A stretch of DNA of 64,000 nucleotides from Sphingomonas oligophenolica (GCF_006438955.1 NZ_RCZK01000004.1:62001-126000); one strand, 5' to 3'; counted from the first letter of the stretch, positions 9,882 to 18,934 are shown. The notes: a model not told the origin generated them from the letters alone. A program made the numbers and translations.

Positions 9882-11126
9882 TTAGCGCCAGCTATCGAAC
9901 CACGTCCACCGGGTGAACGCCTGCGGACCGGGCAGCGCGGTCGCGGCGAGGATGGGATAGAAATGGACGAACAGCACCGCGCTCAGCAGCACGAACGCCT
10001 CGTCGCCATAGCGTAGCCGGCGCCCGAACCGGTCGAACGCGATCGCCAGCGCAATCGGCAACCAGATGCTCGACAGGTAAAAATAATAGAAGAACCCCAG
10101 CGACTTGGGGATCGCGGCCCAGATCGCGATCGAGAACAGCCACAGCATCGCCGACGCGCCGGACGCGGTGTCGCGCGTCCGCACCCAGCCGATGGCGCAG
10201 GCGCACACCGCGATCAGCCCACCCCATAGCACTACGGGGTTGCCGATCATCAGGATGCCGCGCTGCGCGCCGTCGGCGGGCTCGTAGAGATACCAGATCG
10301 GGCGAAGGTCGAGCGGCCACGTCGACCAGCTCGACTGGTACGTGTGCGGGGGCAGTATCTGGGTCTGGAGCCGGTACATGTCGAGCTGGAACGGCACCAG
10401 TTGCGCCCACGTCAGCGGTTCGGCCGCGTAGAAGAACGCGGGCGCGAAGGTGACGAAATAGGTCGCGATGCTGACCCCGGCGAGCACGCCTATTGCAAAC
10501 GCTGGGTTCATCCCGGGCCAGCGATCCGCGCGGCGGTGGCGCAGGACCAGGAACGCGCCCGCCGCAGCGGCGACATAGGGCGCGGCGGTCCATTTGCACG
10601 CGACCGCCAGACCCAGCAGTACCGCTGCGCCGATCCAGCGCCGCCACATCGCCGCGCCGTGCGCGCGCATCGACCACAGCATCGCCGCGACGCCCAGCAC
10701 GACGAACGCCGCCATGAACCCGTCGAGCATCGCGATCCGCGCCTGGACGAACACCGTGAAGTTCAGGATCGTCAGCAGCGCGCCGACCACCGCGGGGCGC
10801 AACTGCCGCGTCCCCAGCCACAGGATCGCAAACACCCCCATGACCACCGCCGTCCCCGCCACCGTCGACAGCGCGCGCCAGCCGAGCGGATGGTCGCCGA
10901 ACAACTGGATCCCGACCGCGATCAGGAGCTTGCCGATCAGCGGGTGTTCGCTGTTGGCGGGTGCGGTCAGCGCCCGCAGCGCGCGCGCGGCGGGGACGTA
11001 ATGAACCTCGTCGAACACCAGTTGGTGGGGGATGGTGACCCGCCAACTGAACAGCGTCTGCGCCAGCGCGCCGATTGCCAGCGCGGCGGGCCAGGGGCGA
11101 GGCGGGGCGGGGGGCGCGGCTTCCAT
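9882..11126 (-). CDS. PMT-family (GT39) protein O-mannosyltransferase-like membrane protein
   Basis: A 414-residue polytopic membrane protein. The acidic pair in the first extracytoplasmic loop is present (VFDEVHYVPAAR, Asp39-Glu40), followed by NSEHPLIGKLLIAVGIQLFG, the HPPLGK-like motif of PMT enzymes. WSTWPLDLRPIWYLYEP is in the middle. Known members transfer mannose from polyprenyl-phosphate-mannose to Ser/Thr of exported proteins. The adjacent convergent gene encodes a synthase that could make that donor. The C-terminal MIR domain of eukaryotic PMTs is absent, as is usual in bacteria. An ArnT-like lipid A role cannot be excluded. Confidence 0.82.
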   Translation of the reverse strand: MEAAPPAPPRPWPAALAIGALAQTLFSWRVTIPHQLVFDEVHYVPAARALRALTAPANSEHPLIGKLLIAVGIQLFGDHPLGWRALSTVAGTAVVMGVFAILWLGTRQLRPAVVGALLTILNFTVFVQARIAMLDGFMAAFVVLGVAAMLWSMRAHGAAMWRRWIGAAVLLGLAVACKWTAAPYVAAAAGAFLVLRHRRADRWPGMNPAFAIGVLAGVSIATYFVTFAPAFFYAAEPLTWAQLVPFQLDMYRLQTQILPPHTYQSSWSTWPLDLRPIWYLYEPADGAQRGILMIGNPVVLWGGLIAVCACAIGWVRTRDTASGASAMLWLFSIAIWAAIPKSLGFFYYFYLSSIWLPIALAIAFDRFGRRLRYGDEAFVLLSAVLFVHFYPILAATALPGPQAFTRWTWFDSWR

Positions 11127-11194
11127 CGCGGGTAGGTGCCACAGCCTGACGCCGGAAGGACAGCCCCCATCAGAACGAGATGATTTAACCTAAA

Positions 11195-11261
11195 CCCGTT
11201 CGTGCTGAGCCTGTCGAAGCACGGTAAGGCTCAGGCCCTTCGACAAGCTCAGGGCGAACGG
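11195..11261. repeat. Inverted pair of family A repeat (pair 3)
   Basis: Units at 11195-11224 (CCGTTCGTGCTGAGCCTGTC...) and 11236-11261 (CTTCGACAAGCTCAGGGCGA...) lie in the gap between the Mth938-domain gene and the PMT gene. Both genes are on the minus strand, so the hairpin could separate their transcripts. Confidence 0.85.
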
Positions 11262-11316
11262 CAGTCAGATTCGTCGATCGGGCGTCGTCACGCGTAGCCG
11301 TCACAGCCGCGCGCTC

Positions 11317-11688
11317 TCAGGCGTTGAGCGGGTACAGTGCCGCCGCGATCGTCCGACCCTCGCCGCGCAGGACCCCCCAGGCGCGCGCCGCGGCGCGGCT
11401 GTCCATCGGCTCGACCCCGATGTTGCGCGCCTCCAGCGCCGCGACGAACGCGGCGGGGGGGCGGACCAGCACCGCGCCGGTGCCGAGCAGGATGAATTCG
11501 GGCGCACTCGCCAGCAGCATCGCGATCGCGTCGATCGTCAACGCGCCCAGCGGCGGCGGCGACCAGGGTTGGGCATCCTCGGTCATCAGCAGCAGCGAGT
11601 CGAACCGCGATTCCTGGATCCGGAACCCGTTGCCGACGAACCCCGCGACCAGCGGGCCGCCGATACCGGGATCGCGCTCGATCCGCAT
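11317..11688 (-). CDS. Mth938-like domain protein
   Basis: A 123-residue protein starting at ATG 11688, two bases after the secF stop codon. It contains GFVGNGFRIQESRFDSLLLM near the N-terminus, then PEFILLGTGAVLVRPP and the C-terminal TIAAALYPLNA, matching the Mth938/NDUFAF3 fold. NDUFAF3 is a mitochondrial complex I assembly factor; the bacterial role is not established. In alphaproteobacteria this gene commonly follows secF, so it is the last gene of the yajC-secD-secF operon. A longer upstream frame exists but is a shadow of secF. Confidence 0.85.
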   Translation of the reverse strand: MRIERDPGIGGPLVAGFVGNGFRIQESRFDSLLLMTEDAQPWSPPPLGALTIDAIAMLLASAPEFILLGTGAVLVRPPAAFVAALEARNIGVEPMDSRAAARAWGVLRGEGRTIAAALYPLNA

Positions 11689-11690
11689 CG

Positions 11691-12662
11691 CTAGGGCTTG
11701 CGCGGGGCCACGCGCTCCGCGTTCGACATGTCGGTCTTGCCGATCCGTTCGAGCCGCGGCTCGGCGCGCAGGCCGAGCGAGATCAGCAGCGACGACGAAA
11801 CGTAGATCGACGAATAGGTGCCGACGAAAATGCCCAGGATCATCGCCGCGGTGAACCCGCGCAGCACGTGCCCGCCCAGGAACAGCAGCGCGAACAGCGC
11901 GAGCAGGATCGTCAGGCTGGTCATCACCGTTCGCGGCAACGTCTCGTTGACCGACAGGTTGATGATCTCGCGCATCTCCATCTTGCGGTATCGGCGCATA
12001 TTCTCGCGGATCCGGTCGTCGATGACGATCTTGTCGTTGATCGAATAGCCGATGATCGTCAGCACCGCCGCGATGATGTTGAGGTCGAATTCGAAGCGGG
12101 TCAGCGCGAAGAAGCCGATCGTCATCAACAGATCGTGGACGATCGCGACGACGGTCGACACGCCGAACTGCCATTCGAATCGCAGGATCGCGAACAGCCC
12201 GATGCCCAGGACCGCGAGTGCCACCGCCAGCAGCCCGTTCTTGATCAGCTCGCCCGACACCTTGCCCGACACCGTCGAATAGCGACTGAAGGTCGCGCCG
12301 GGGAATTGCTGCGCCAGCGCGCCCTCGACCTTCTTGACGACCTTGTTGGTCGCGCCTTCGTCGGCGCCGCTCTGGACGGGGAGGCGGATCGTCAGGTTAT
12401 TGGCGCTGCCAACCTGCTGGAGCGACGCCTGTCCGACACCGAGTGAATCGACCAGGCTGCGGACCTTGTCCTGATTGGGCGGGGTCGCGAACTTCTCCTC
12501 GATCATCAACCCGCCGACGAAATCGACGCCGAAGTTGAGGCCCTTGGCAAAGGTGACGCCGATCGCAGCGAGGCTGAGCAGCATCGTGATCGCGAACGCG
12601 ATCCCGCGCAGGCTGACGAAATCGATGTTCGTGTGATCGGGAACGATTTTCAGGAGGCGCAT
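11691..12662 (-). CDS. secF: Protein translocase subunit SecF
   Basis: With SecD it forms the proton-driven membrane complex that pulls preproteins through SecYEG from the periplasmic side. The 323-residue protein has the family N-terminus (KIVPDHTNIDFVSLR, then a first membrane segment) and GLNFGVDFVGGLMIEEKF. The C-terminal five-helix block includes LTIIGYSINDKIVIDDRIREN and SVNETLPRTVMTSLTILLAL. It is 16 bp downstream of secD and 2 bp upstream of the Mth938 gene. The start ATG at 12662 is preceded by AGGAGG-like purines inside the secD-secF gap. Confidence 0.96.
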   Translation of the reverse strand: MRLLKIVPDHTNIDFVSLRGIAFAITMLLSLAAIGVTFAKGLNFGVDFVGGLMIEEKFATPPNQDKVRSLVDSLGVGQASLQQVGSANNLTIRLPVQSGADEGATNKVVKKVEGALAQQFPGATFSRYSTVSGKVSGELIKNGLLAVALAVLGIGLFAILRFEWQFGVSTVVAIVHDLLMTIGFFALTRFEFDLNIIAAVLTIIGYSINDKIVIDDRIRENMRRYRKMEMREIINLSVNETLPRTVMTSLTILLALFALLFLGGHVLRGFTAAMILGIFVGTYSSIYVSSSLLISLGLRAEPRLERIGKTDMSNAERVAPRKP

Positions 12663-12678
12663 GAGGGGTCCTTCCGCC

Positions 12679-14280
12679 TCAAATGTTCATGGTCTTGGGC
12701 TTGGTCCGGCGCACCCACTGGACCACCAGCATCCGCGTGAACGTCACCGCGGTGAACACGCTCGTCGCGATCCCGATCAGCAGCACGACCGCAAAGCCCT
12801 TCACCGGCCCGCTGCCGAGGAAGAACATGATCACCCCCGAAATCGCGTGGGTCATGTTCGCCTCGAAGATCGTCCGGCTGGCTTCCTTATAGCCCAGTTC
12901 GACCGACTGGATGATGCTCCGCCCGCGTCGTCGCTCTTCGCGGATACGTTCGTTGATCAGCACGTTGGCGTCGACCGCGGTGCCGATCGTCAGCACGAAC
13001 CCCGCAATCCCCGGCAGCGTCAGCGTCCCCTTGATCAGCGCGAGCACGCCGACGATGACGAACACGTTGATGATCACCGCGAGGTTCGCATAGAGTCCGA
13101 ACCGGCCGTAGGTCAGGAACATGAACACCACGACCAGCAGCACCGCTACCGCGCTGGCGAGGATTCCGGCGTGGATCGAATCCTTGCCGAGATCGGGGCC
13201 GACGGTCGATTCCTCGATGATCTTCAGGTTGATCGGCAGCTTGCCCGAGCGGAGCGCGATCGCGAGCTGGTTGGCGCTGTCGACGGTGAAGCTGCCGCTG
13301 ATCGACGCGGTGCCGCCCAGGATCGGTTCGTTGATGTTGGGCGCGGAAATCACGCTGCTGTCGAGGATGATCGCGAATGGCTTGTTGACGTTCTGTTGCG
13401 TTACCCGCGCGAAGCGGTTGCCGCCCGCGGCGTTGAAGTTGATGATGACGTCGGGCGCGTTGGTCTGCGGATCGAACCCCTGGCGCGCGTCCGACAACTG
13501 ATCGCCGGTGATGATCGCCGCGCGTTTCACCGCGATGAACGGGATGCCCGACGGATTGGTCGGATAGGGCAGCACCTGGCTGCCGATCGGCGCGATCCCC
13601 TTGGCGAGATCGGCGGGATTGGCGGTCTGGTCGACCAGCTTGAATTCGAGCTTCGCGGTCTTGCCGAGCAGGTCCTTCAGCGCCTGCGGATTCTGCAATC
13701 CCGGCACCTGGACGACGATCCGGTTCGGTCCCTGGCGCACGATCGTCGGTTCGCGGGTGCCGAGCTGATCGATGCGGCGGCGCACGACCTCGGTCGCGTC
13801 CTTCATCGCGGTATCGATCGCCTGCGCGAGTCCCGCCTGGGTCGGTTTCAGCACGAACCGGCTGGTGTCGACCACGCCGATGTCCCATTCGCGCTGTCCC
13901 GTCATCCCCGCGCCACCGCCGGTGATCGTCAGCAGCCGCTCGCGCGCGGCATCAACCTGGGTCGGATCGCGCAACAGGAAGCTGATCTGCCCGTCGCGCG
14001 TCGAAATATCGCCGATCGCGATCCTTGGCGTGCCGTTGCGCATCTGCCCCTGGATATTGTCGCGCATCGATTCGATCCGGCTGTTCGCCAGATCCTTGGT
14101 GTCCGCCTCGAGCAGCAGATAGCTGCCGCCCGCCAGATCGAGCCCCAGGTTGATGTGCGGGGCGCCCGCGAGGAAATTCGGCGCATAGCGTTCGGGGACG
14201 AGGCTCGGGATCGCGAGCGCGCACAGCACGCCGAGCAGCGCCCAGATCGACCAGACCTTCCACTTGGGAAAATCGAGCAT
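12679..14280 (-). CDS. secD: Protein translocase subunit SecD
   Basis: Partner of SecF in the RND-type accessory translocase. The 533-residue protein starts MLDFPKWKVWSIWALLGVL, followed by NLGLDLAGGSYLLLEAD, the conserved entry to the large periplasmic domain. The P1-head region includes TNAPDVIINFNAAGG and FAIILDSSVISAPNINEPI. The C-terminal membrane block has GTAVDANVLINERIREE and IFEANMTHAISGVIMFFLGSGPVKGFAV. Its ATG overlaps the yajC stop by one base (ATGA context), so yajC, secD and secF are translationally linked. Confidence 0.97.
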   Translation of the reverse strand: MLDFPKWKVWSIWALLGVLCALAIPSLVPERYAPNFLAGAPHINLGLDLAGGSYLLLEADTKDLANSRIESMRDNIQGQMRNGTPRIAIGDISTRDGQISFLLRDPTQVDAARERLLTITGGGAGMTGQREWDIGVVDTSRFVLKPTQAGLAQAIDTAMKDATEVVRRRIDQLGTREPTIVRQGPNRIVVQVPGLQNPQALKDLLGKTAKLEFKLVDQTANPADLAKGIAPIGSQVLPYPTNPSGIPFIAVKRAAIITGDQLSDARQGFDPQTNAPDVIINFNAAGGNRFARVTQQNVNKPFAIILDSSVISAPNINEPILGGTASISGSFTVDSANQLAIALRSGKLPINLKIIEESTVGPDLGKDSIHAGILASAVAVLLVVVFMFLTYGRFGLYANLAVIINVFVIVGVLALIKGTLTLPGIAGFVLTIGTAVDANVLINERIREERRRGRSIIQSVELGYKEASRTIFEANMTHAISGVIMFFLGSGPVKGFAVVLLIGIATSVFTAVTFTRMLVVQWVRRTKPKTMNI

Positions 14281-14618
14281 CAGTCGTTCGCTGGTTTCGA
14301 ATTGGGGCTCGTGATGTCGGACAGCGTCGCCTTGACGACGCGAACCCGCGTGTTCGCCGCGATCTCGACCTCGACGTACAGCTCCTCGACCTTGGTCACC
14401 TTGCCGACCACGCCGCCCGCGGTCACCACGCTGTCACCCTTGCGCACCGCCGCGATCGACGCCTGCTGCGCCTTCAACCGCTGCTGCTGCGGGCGGATCA
14501 TCAGGAAATAGAACACCACGAAGATGAGGAGCAGCGGCGCGAAGCTGATCAGCGAGGCGAGGCCGCCCGTCGTCGCCGCGGTACCGGCGGATTGGGCATA
14601 GGCTGGGGAGATGAACAT
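14280..14618 (-). CDS. yajC: Preprotein translocase subunit YajC
   Basis: A small single-pass membrane protein of the SecDF-YajC complex. I start at ATG 14618, giving 112 residues beginning MFISPAYAQSAGTAATTGG; an upstream in-frame start adds a basic, non-conserved extension. One membrane helix (FAPLLLIFVVFYFLMIRPQQQ) is followed by the cytoplasmic domain with RKGDSVVTAGGVVGKVTKV, the YajC signature. It is the first gene of the yajC-secD-secF-Mth938 operon. A GCGGGG/CCCCGC stem lies about 26 bp upstream of the start. Confidence 0.95.
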   Translation of the reverse strand: MFISPAYAQSAGTAATTGGLASLISFAPLLLIFVVFYFLMIRPQQQRLKAQQASIAAVRKGDSVVTAGGVVGKVTKVEELYVEVEIAANTRVRVVKATLSDITSPNSKPAND

Positions 14619-14786
14619 CGCAGGTCCGTGACATGACTGATCGGCGGGGAAAGCCCCCGCTCGTGAAGCGCCGCGCGCTAGCATTGCCGCGCGCACCGCG
14701 CAACACGCGCGGCCGTCGTTCCGGGGTGACGCCACCGCCGTCGTCGCCTAGACCTCGCCCGTAACGACAACCAAGGAGAGCAGTCG

Positions 14787-15095
14787 ATGATCCTCGTGAT
14801 GGGCCATATCAAACTGGCCAAGGGCGATGCGGACAAGGCGCGCCAGCTGTTCGCCGATCACATGGCCGCGGTTACCGCGGAGGACGGCTGCGACCATTAT
14901 AGCTTCGCGATTGACGCCGCCGATCCCGACCTGATTCGCATCGCCGAACGCTGGGACACCGCGGAGGCGCTCGCGGCGCACGGCCAGGCCGATCACCAGA
15001 AGGCATTTGGGCGGGCGTTGCGTGCGTTTACGGTCGAATCGATCGGGGTGAAGGCATGGAACGGCGAATTCTGGCGCACGCTGATCGGCGACTAG
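14787..15095 (+). CDS. Antibiotic-biosynthesis-monooxygenase-fold (ABM/YgiN-like) protein
   Basis: A 102-residue protein with the dimeric alpha/beta-barrel ABM fold: MILVMGHIKLAKGDADKARQ, DGCDHYSFAIDAADPDLIRI and AERWDTAEALAAHGQADHQKAF. Members act as quinol monooxygenases or haem-degrading enzymes, or have no known activity. An AAGGAGAG ribosome binding site lies 7-8 bp before the ATG. It is divergent from yajC and stands alone upstream of a tRNA gene. The substrate cannot be inferred. Confidence 0.8.
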   Translation: MILVMGHIKLAKGDADKARQLFADHMAAVTAEDGCDHYSFAIDAADPDLIRIAERWDTAEALAAHGQADHQKAFGRALRAFTVESIGVKAWNGEFWRTLIGD

Positions 15096-15163
15096 GGATC
15101 GGCGACTGAGGTCACACGCATCTTGCATCGCGCGCCGACCCCGCGTAGGGCGCGCGGCTCGGT

Positions 15164-15240
15164 CGGGGCGTAGCGCAGCCTGGTAGCGCATCACACTGGG
15201 GGTGTGGGGGTCGCAGGTTCGAATCCTGTCGCCCCGACCA
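15164..15240 (+). tRNA. tRNA-Pro (anticodon GGG)
   Basis: A 77-nt cloverleaf with encoded CCA. The acceptor stem CGGGGCG (15164-15170) pairs with CGCCCCG near the 3' end. The D-arm is GCGC-AGCCTGGTA-GCGC. The anticodon arm TCACA-CTGGGGG-TGTGG shows U33 and anticodon GGG. The T-arm has GCAGG-TTCGAAT-CCTGT. All stems pair, with one G-U in the anticodon stem. It closely resembles bacterial tRNA-Pro. Confidence 0.97.
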
Positions 15241-15330
15241 AGTCTTTCGACATCGTCGCAACGCTTCACAGCGCCCCCGGCGTCGGGCTACGTCGGCGTC
15301 CGACGGCCGCGATCCGCGGCGCAGCAGAGG

Positions 15331-16536
15331 ATGGCGACGCGTATGCAACCCCTGGACGGTATCCGCGTGCTCGATTTCGGGCGCTATATCGCGGGGCCGT
15401 ATTGCGCCGCGCTGCTCGGCGATTACGGCGCCGACGTCATCCGCGTCGAACGGATCGGCGGGAACGAGGATCGCGCGCCGGTGCCGGTCGCCGACGATGG
15501 CTCGGGCGCGGGGTTCCTCCAGATGAACCGCAACAAGCGCAGCCTCGCCGTGTCGCTGGGCAGCGCGGGCGGGCGCGCCATCGTCCGCCGCCTCGTTGCG
15601 TCGGCCGATGTCGTCGTCGCCAACATGCCCGCCGCAGGGTTGCGCCGCGCCGGGCTCGACCTCGAGACGCTGCGTGCGATCAAGCCCGACATCATCCTCG
15701 CCACCGCCACCGCGTTCGGCGAAGCGGGGCCGCTCGGCGGGCGGGTCGGGTTCGACGGGGTGGGTCAGGCGATGGCGGGCGCGGTGCGGCTCAGCGGCAC
15801 CCCCGACCAGCCGATCCGCGCGCAGGTCAACTATGTCGATTTCGGCACCGCGCTCCACTGCGCGTTCGGGGTAATGCTCGCGCTACGCGAGCGCGATCGC
15901 ACCGGGCGGGGGCAGGAGGTCGCGGGCTCGCTGCTCGGCACCGCGGCCGCGTTCGCCAACGGCCTGGCGATCGACCATGCGCTGACCGGTATCGAACGCA
16001 CTCCGATGGGCAACCGCAGCTATGGCTCCGGCCCCACCGACGTCTTCCGCACCCGCGACGGGTGGATCATGGTGCAGGTCGTCAGCAACACGATCTTCGC
16101 GCGCTGGGCGACGCTGGTCGAGCGCCCCGATCTGATCGACGATCCCCGCTATGCCGACGACATGGCGCGCGGCGATGATGGCGAGGCGTTGAGCGCGATC
16201 ATGGCCGCCTGGTGCGCCACCCGCACCACCGACGCGGCGATCGAGACGCTCGGCGCCGCCGCGATTCCCGCCGGGCCGGTGCTCCATCCGTCCGAGGTCA
16301 TGGCGCACCCGCAGCTCCGCGCGACCGGCTTCGTCGAGGACATTCGCTATCCCGGCACCCGCGCCACCGCCCCGGTCATGCGCGCGCCGATCCAGCTCAG
16401 CGATACGCCCGCCGAACCGATGACCCGCGCGCCCCAGGCGGGCGAACACAGCGCCGCGATCCTCGCCGAGCTCGGCTATGCCGATGACGAGATCGCCGCG
16501 TTCGTCGCCGCGGGAGCAGTGGGTATCAGGGCATGA
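15331..16536 (+). CDS. CaiB/BaiF family CoA-transferase (class III)
   Basis: A 401-residue class III CoA-transferase. These enzymes move CoA between carboxylic acids through an enzyme-bound aspartyl intermediate. The N-terminus has [29 protein letters not shown], then [15 protein letters not shown] and [10 protein letters not shown], which define the family. [16 protein letters not shown] comes later. ATG 15331 and ATG 15343 are both possible starts; frames extending further upstream run into the tRNA. The stop overlaps the start of the thiolase-like gene (ATGA), pointing to a CoA-ester pathway shared with it and possibly with the TetR regulator downstream. The acid substrate is unknown. Confidence 0.88.
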   Translation: MATRMQPLDGIRVLDFGRYIAGPYCAALLGDYGADVIRVERIGGNEDRAPVPVADDGSGAGFLQMNRNKRSLAVSLGSAGGRAIVRRLVASADVVVANMPAAGLRRAGLDLETLRAIKPDIILATATAFGEAGPLGGRVGFDGVGQAMAGAVRLSGTPDQPIRAQVNYVDFGTALHCAFGVMLALRERDRTGRGQEVAGSLLGTAAAFANGLAIDHALTGIERTPMGNRSYGSGPTDVFRTRDGWIMVQVVSNTIFARWATLVERPDLIDDPRYADDMARGDDGEALSAIMAAWCATRTTDAAIETLGAAAIPAGPVLHPSEVMAHPQLRATGFVEDIRYPGTRATAPVMRAPIQLSDTPAEPMTRAPQAGEHSAAILAELGYADDEIAAFVAAGAVGIRA

Positions 16537-18086
16537 CCGACGCCTCCATGATCGACGCCCGCGCGGTCGATCCGGCCCGCGTCCCCGTCATCGTCGGCGT
16601 CGGGCAGGTCGAGGATCGCGAGCCCGACCCGTTCGCGGCGCGCGATTCGCTCGGGCTGATGGTCGACGCACTCCACGCCGCGGATGCCGATGCGGGGGGC
16701 GGCTGGCTTGCCGAGGTCGATTCGCTCGATGTCGTCGACCAGATCTCGTTCCGCGATCTCAACCCGCTCGTCGACCCGCTGGCCGCGGCGCTCGGCATGT
16801 CCCCGGCGCGCCGCGCGCAGACCGCGATGCCGATGGGCGACAGCCCGGTTCGCCTGCTGAACGAGGCCGCAAACCGGATCGGCGCGGGGGAGACCCGCGT
16901 CGCCGCGATCGTCGGCGCAGAGGCACTGCGCACCGCCGCGCGGCGTGCCGCTGCGCGCGCAGGCGGCGGGGAGGCGGATCACAATGCGATGCGCGCGCGG
17001 CATCGGGACCGTGCGCCCGATTACCGCCAGCGCTACGGCCTCGTCGCGCCGGTCGACATCTACCCGCTCTACGAAAATGCGACGCGATCGGCCTGGGGCC
17101 AATCGCTCGCGCAGGCGCAGGCCGAAAGCGCCGCGATCTGGGCGGATTTCTCGGTGGTCGCCGCCGCCAACCCGCATGCCTGGCTGCGCACCCCGCGGAC
17201 CGCGGCCGAGATCGCGACCCCCACCGCGGACAACCGCAGAATCGCCTTTCCCTATGCGAAGCTGATGGTCGCCAACAGCTCGGTGAACCAGGGTGCGGGC
17301 TTCCTCGTCACCAGCCTCGCCCACGCGCGGGCGCGCGGCATCCCCGATGCTCGCCTCGTCCATGTCGGCCACGGTGCCGCGGCGCACGAACCCGACGATA
17401 TCCTGGCGCGCGACGGCTATGCGGCCTCGGCGGGGATGCGGGTGTCGCTCGAAGCGACGCTCCGGCTCAACGCGCTCGAGATCGCGGACGTCGACCATGT
17501 CGAACTCTATTCCTGCTTCCCGTGCGTTCCCAAGATGGCGCGCCGCGTGATCGGCTGGCCGCTCGCTCGCGCGATGAGCGTCGTCGGCGGCCTCACCTTC
17601 GGCGGTGGCCCGATCGGCAATTACATGAGCCACGCGATCGCCGCGATGGTCGATCGGCTGCGTGGCGATGGGGCGACGCGTGCGCAGGCGGTCGGCCTCC
17701 TCTTCGGCAACGGCGGGGTCGCGACCCACAACCATTCGATCGTGCTGTCCGCCGCCGCGCTCCCCGGCACCCGCTTCCCCCGCCAGACCGATTATCAGGC
17801 GCAGGCGGATGCGCTCCGCGCCGCTGCGCCGCGGGTCGATCCGGACTATGACGGCGACGGCATCGTCGAAACCTACACGCTGTTCTATGACCGCACCGGC
17901 GCGCCGCGCGCGGGGGTGGTCGTCGCGCTGAACCCCGCCGGGTGTCGTTTCCTCGCACGCGTTCAGGCTGGCGATGCCGCGACGATCGCGTTTTTGACCG
18001 ATGGCGTCGCCGACCCGATCGGCACCCGCGGTATCGCGCGGCGGGCCGCCGACGGGCTGGTCGACTGGACTATCGGCGCAGCGTGA
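16533..18086 (+). CDS. Thiolase-like protein (type 1) with extra C-terminal domain
   Basis: A 517-residue acetyl-CoA acetyltransferase-like protein. The N-terminal thiolase half has VPVIVGVGQVEDREPDPF and RVAAIVGAEALRTA. The second half has HVGHGAAAHEPDD, the ELYSCFPC stretch, GGLTFGGGPIGNYMSHAI and NGGVATHNHSIV. The last 80 residues (VETYTLFYDRTGAPRAGVVV...) match the additional C-terminal domain of type 1 thiolase-like proteins. I do not see the canonical nucleophilic cysteine after the N-terminal helix; the equivalent stretch reads TAMPMGDSPVRLLNEAA. The activity may therefore differ from true thiolases. It is coupled to the CoA-transferase by ATGA, and its stop overlaps an in-frame GTG before tetR. 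Confidence 0.85.
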   Translation: MTDASMIDARAVDPARVPVIVGVGQVEDREPDPFAARDSLGLMVDALHAADADAGGGWLAEVDSLDVVDQISFRDLNPLVDPLAAALGMSPARRAQTAMPMGDSPVRLLNEAANRIGAGETRVAAIVGAEALRTAARRAAARAGGGEADHNAMRARHRDRAPDYRQRYGLVAPVDIYPLYENATRSAWGQSLAQAQAESAAIWADFSVVAAANPHAWLRTPRTAAEIATPTADNRRIAFPYAKLMVANSSVNQGAGFLVTSLAHARARGIPDARLVHVGHGAAAHEPDDILARDGYAASAGMRVSLEATLRLNALEIADVDHVELYSCFPCVPKMARRVIGWPLARAMSVVGGLTFGGGPIGNYMSHAIAAMVDRLRGDGATRAQAVGLLFGNGGVATHNHSIVLSAAALPGTRFPRQTDYQAQADALRAAAPRVDPDYDGDGIVETYTLFYDRTGAPRAGVVVALNPAGCRFLARVQAGDAATIAFLTDGVADPIGTRGIARRAADGLVDWTIGAA

Positions 18087-18087
18087 C

Positions 18088-18109
18088 TTATATACCGTTC
18101 GATATGGAA
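18088..18109. promoter_or_regulatory. Predicted TetR operator 1, overlapping the tetR start codon
   Basis: The core ATACCG-TT-CGATAT (18092-18105) is an inverted repeat with one mismatch. A TATATA -10-like hexamer (18089-18094) lies inside it, with TGGACT at 18066-18071 as a possible -35 box 17 bp upstream. The A of the tetR ATG is 18104. A 22-bp near copy lies at 18935, at the same distance from another ATG. Confidence 0.65.
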
Positions 18110-18730
18110 ACCATCGACACCCTCGACGCCAAAGCCGGTGCGACCAAGGGGCGCCCGCGCGAGTTCGACCTCGACGATGCGCTCGCCGCCGCGCTCCGGC
18201 TGTTCTGGACCAAGGGCTATGAAGGTACGTCGCTTACCGACCTGACCGAAGCGATGGGGATCACCCGTCCCAGCCTCTACGCCGCGTTCGGCAACAAGGA
18301 GGCGCTGTTTCGCAAAGCTCTCGACCTCTACGAGGAGGAAAAGCTTGCCTATACCCGCGTCGCGCTCGACCAGCCGACCGCGCGCGGCGTCGCCGAACGC
18401 TTCCTGCGCGGCGGGCTCGCCAACCAGACCTGCGCCGACGAGCCTCGGGGGTGCCTCGGGGTCATCAGCGCGGTGGCGTGTGGGGCGGAGGCCGAATCGA
18501 TCCGCGCCGAAGTGATCGCACGCCGCCGTTCGTCGCATCGCGCGCTGGTCGAACGCTTTGCGCGCGCCAAGGCGGAGGGCGATCTGCCCGCGCATGTCGA
18601 TCCCGAAGGGCTCACCAGCTATCTCATCGCGCTGATGCAGGGGATGGCGGTGCAGGCCGGATCGGGCGCGTCGTGCGACGATCTGTCCCGCCTGGTCGAC
18701 ACCAGCCTGGCGATCTGGCCCAGCGCGTAG
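18104..18730 (+). CDS. TetR/AcrR family transcriptional regulator
   Basis: A 208-residue repressor. The DNA-binding domain (about residues 20-70) reads FDLDDALAAALRLFWTKGYE, then TSLTDLTEAMGITRPSLYAAFGNKEALFRKAL, a standard TetR helix-turn-helix. The C-terminal ligand domain begins LDLYEEEKLAYTRVALDQPT and has CADEPRGCLGVISAVACG. It lies directly after the CoA-transferase/thiolase pair, but its own start is buried in a palindrome repeated at the start of the next gene. That suggests autoregulation plus control of the 18951 gene. There is no ribosome binding site in the usual place, so the transcript may be leaderless; a GTG at 18083 is the alternative start. Confidence 0.9.
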   Translation: METIDTLDAKAGATKGRPREFDLDDALAAALRLFWTKGYEGTSLTDLTEAMGITRPSLYAAFGNKEALFRKALDLYEEEKLAYTRVALDQPTARGVAERFLRGGLANQTCADEPRGCLGVISAVACGAEAESIRAEVIARRRSSHRALVERFARAKAEGDLPAHVDPEGLTSYLIALMQGMAVQAGSGASCDDLSRLVDTSLAIWPSA

Positions 18731-18771
18731 GGACGGGGTCGCAAAAGGTGGCGCGCTGTGACCCAACCCGA

Positions 18772-18838
18772 CCCGTTCGTGCTGAGCTTGTCGAAGCACG
18801 GTGAGTCTCAGGCCCTTCGACAAGTTCAGGGCGAACGG
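18772..18838. repeat. Inverted pair of family A repeat (pair 4)
   Basis: Units at 18772-18801 (CCGTTCGTGCTGAGCTTGTC...) and 18813-18838 (CTTCGACAAGTTCAGGGCGA...) follow the tetR stop. They are nearly identical in layout to the pair at 11195-11261, including the GAAGCACGG extension of the first arm. Confidence 0.85.
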
Positions 18839-18934
18839 TTGACGTTCTGATTGATCTTGCATGATCCAACTCGGTCGAAGTGGCGCCTAATTCTACCGAC
18901 CGATACAGAAAACTGTTGACCCCGCGAATCGAGG

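Noticed and set aside
14642..14660. GCGGGG-AAAGC-CCCCGC stem upstream of yajC as a terminator
   Set aside because: It lies in the leader of yajC, has no T-run in either direction and no gene ends there.
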